Part shown: positions 63,478 to 64,000 of the stretch, piece by piece | How the letters are laid out: every line of letters begins with the position of its first letter | How positions within the stretch are numbered: the first letter of the stretch is position 1 | NCBI RefSeq assembly: GCF_014649795.1 | Contig: NZ_BMTS01000002.1 | Span: 496,001-560,000 of the forward strand | Source: Streptomyces melanogenes | GTDB lineage: Bacteria; Actinomycetota; Actinomycetes; Streptomycetales; Streptomycetaceae | DNA: 64,000 nucleotides | Direction: 5' to 3' | Program-made: the position numbers and the translations under genes | The notes under the pieces: model-generated | What the model was told of the DNA's origin: nothing | The model's database searches: none | What the model saw: the letters and a program-made list of their open reading frames with translations, nothing else

Positions 63478-64000
63478 CCGTGCTCAAGACCTCGATGCGC
63501 AACTTCTTCGCGCACAAGGGGCGGATGGCCCTCTCGGCCGTCGCGGTCCTGCTGTCGGTGGCGTTCGTGTGCGGCACGCTCGTCTTCACCGACACCATGA
63601 ACACCACCTTCGACAAGCTCTTCGCCGCCACCTCGGCCGACGTCACCGTCAGCCCGAAGAACGCGAAGCCGGACGACCGGCCGCAGACCGGCAGGCCCGA
63701 GACGCTGCCCGCCTCGGCCCTGGAGCAGGCGCGCGGCGCCGCCGGGGTGAAGTCCGCCGAGGGCGGCGTCTCCAGCTCCAGCGTCACGGTCGTCAACCGC
63801 GAGAACGAGAACATGGGCTCCTCCAACGGAGGTCCCACCATCGCGGCCAACTGGACGTCCAACGACCTCAAGGCCATGGAGATCACCTCGGGCCACGCCC
63901 CGCGCGGGCCGACCGAGATGATGGTCGACGCCGACACCGCCGACAAGCACCACCTGAAGATCGGCGACGAGCTGCGCACCATCGCCGTCACCGGTGACTT
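63474..64000 (+). CDS. FtsX-like ABC permease, N-terminal part (cut by window end)
   Basis: The first ~175 residues of a MacB/FtsX permease. VLKTSMRNFFAHKGRMALSAVAVLLSVAFVCGTLVFTDTM gives the first helix and the FtsX N-terminal topology; the rest is the start of the periplasmic MacB_PCD domain. It pairs with the ATPase by GTGA overlap. The gene continues past 64000. Substrate unknown. Confidence 0.9.
   Translation, partial: MTVLKTSMRNFFAHKGRMALSAVAVLLSVAFVCGTLVFTDTMNTTFDKLFAATSADVTVSPKNAKPDDRPQTGRPETLPASALEQARGAAGVKSAEGGVSSSSVTVVNRENENMGSSNGGPTIAANWTSNDLKAMEITSGHAPRGPTEMMVDADTADKHHLKIGDELRTIAVTGD

Overview
The window is actinobacterial chromosome, almost certainly Streptomyces. It has very high GC with strong GC3 bias, many GTG starts, ATGA/GTGA overlaps, WhiB-era housekeeping neighbours such as an Rpf-type lytic enzyme and TamR/Tam, and ten copies of the GCGCAGTTCCCCGCGCCCC intergenic repeat typical of the genus. 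From memory (not computed) the gene order resembles the S. coelicolor SCO3110-SCO3165 region.

Layout. 1-4.7 kb: serine hydrolase, EamA transporter, YbaK-type deacylase and a penicillin-binding protein, all on the minus strand. 4.73-18.05 kb: an integrated actinomycete integrative and conjugative element (AICE) of about 13.2 kb, inserted into the 3' end of the protein mannosyltransferase gene pmt. The element supplies a replacement 3' end at its right junction, and the displaced original 3' end remains at the left junction. Its modules are int-xis; iteron-like repeats; a Rep/DUF3631-primase-polymerase operon; traB with a direct-repeat cluster (candidate clt); a spread/transfer operon; an XRE-TPR regulator; and a fused GntR-Nudix protein with three matching operator palindromes. 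No cargo genes were seen.

18-31.4 kb: pmt, divergent rsmI, a small zinc-ribbon protein, tatD, an Rpf/G5 protein, rsmA, ispE, an ABC-F ATPase, and two tandem membrane-anchored beta-propeller proteins. 31.6-37.6 kb: the galT-galE-galK operon flanked by two LuxR regulators (the first with a degenerate receiver), then a GNAT gene and tamR. 37.7-45.4 kb: tam, an FG-GAP secreted protein, a TetR-desaturase pair and ppc. 45.5-49.7 kb: pth, rplY, prs, glmU and tRNA-Gln, all on the minus strand. 49.9-51.2 kb: an orphan sensor kinase.

51.4-57 kb: a locus of polymorphic-toxin-type domains without secretion signals. It holds a SUKH-like protein next to a YwqJ-type deaminase, a WHH nuclease fused to SMI1/KNR4, and a giant YrhB-like/collagen-like/deaminase/SUKH-like protein. 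57-64 kb: a DivIVA-like coiled-coil protein, an SSS symporter with its DUF485 partner, an MFS exporter, and an ABC/FtsX exporter cut by the window end.

The strongest second-look items are the pmt-targeting AICE with its candidate att, arm, ori and clt sites and GntR-Nudix operator circuit, the toxin/immunity fusion locus, and a dispersed repeat read in frame inside the YbaK gene.
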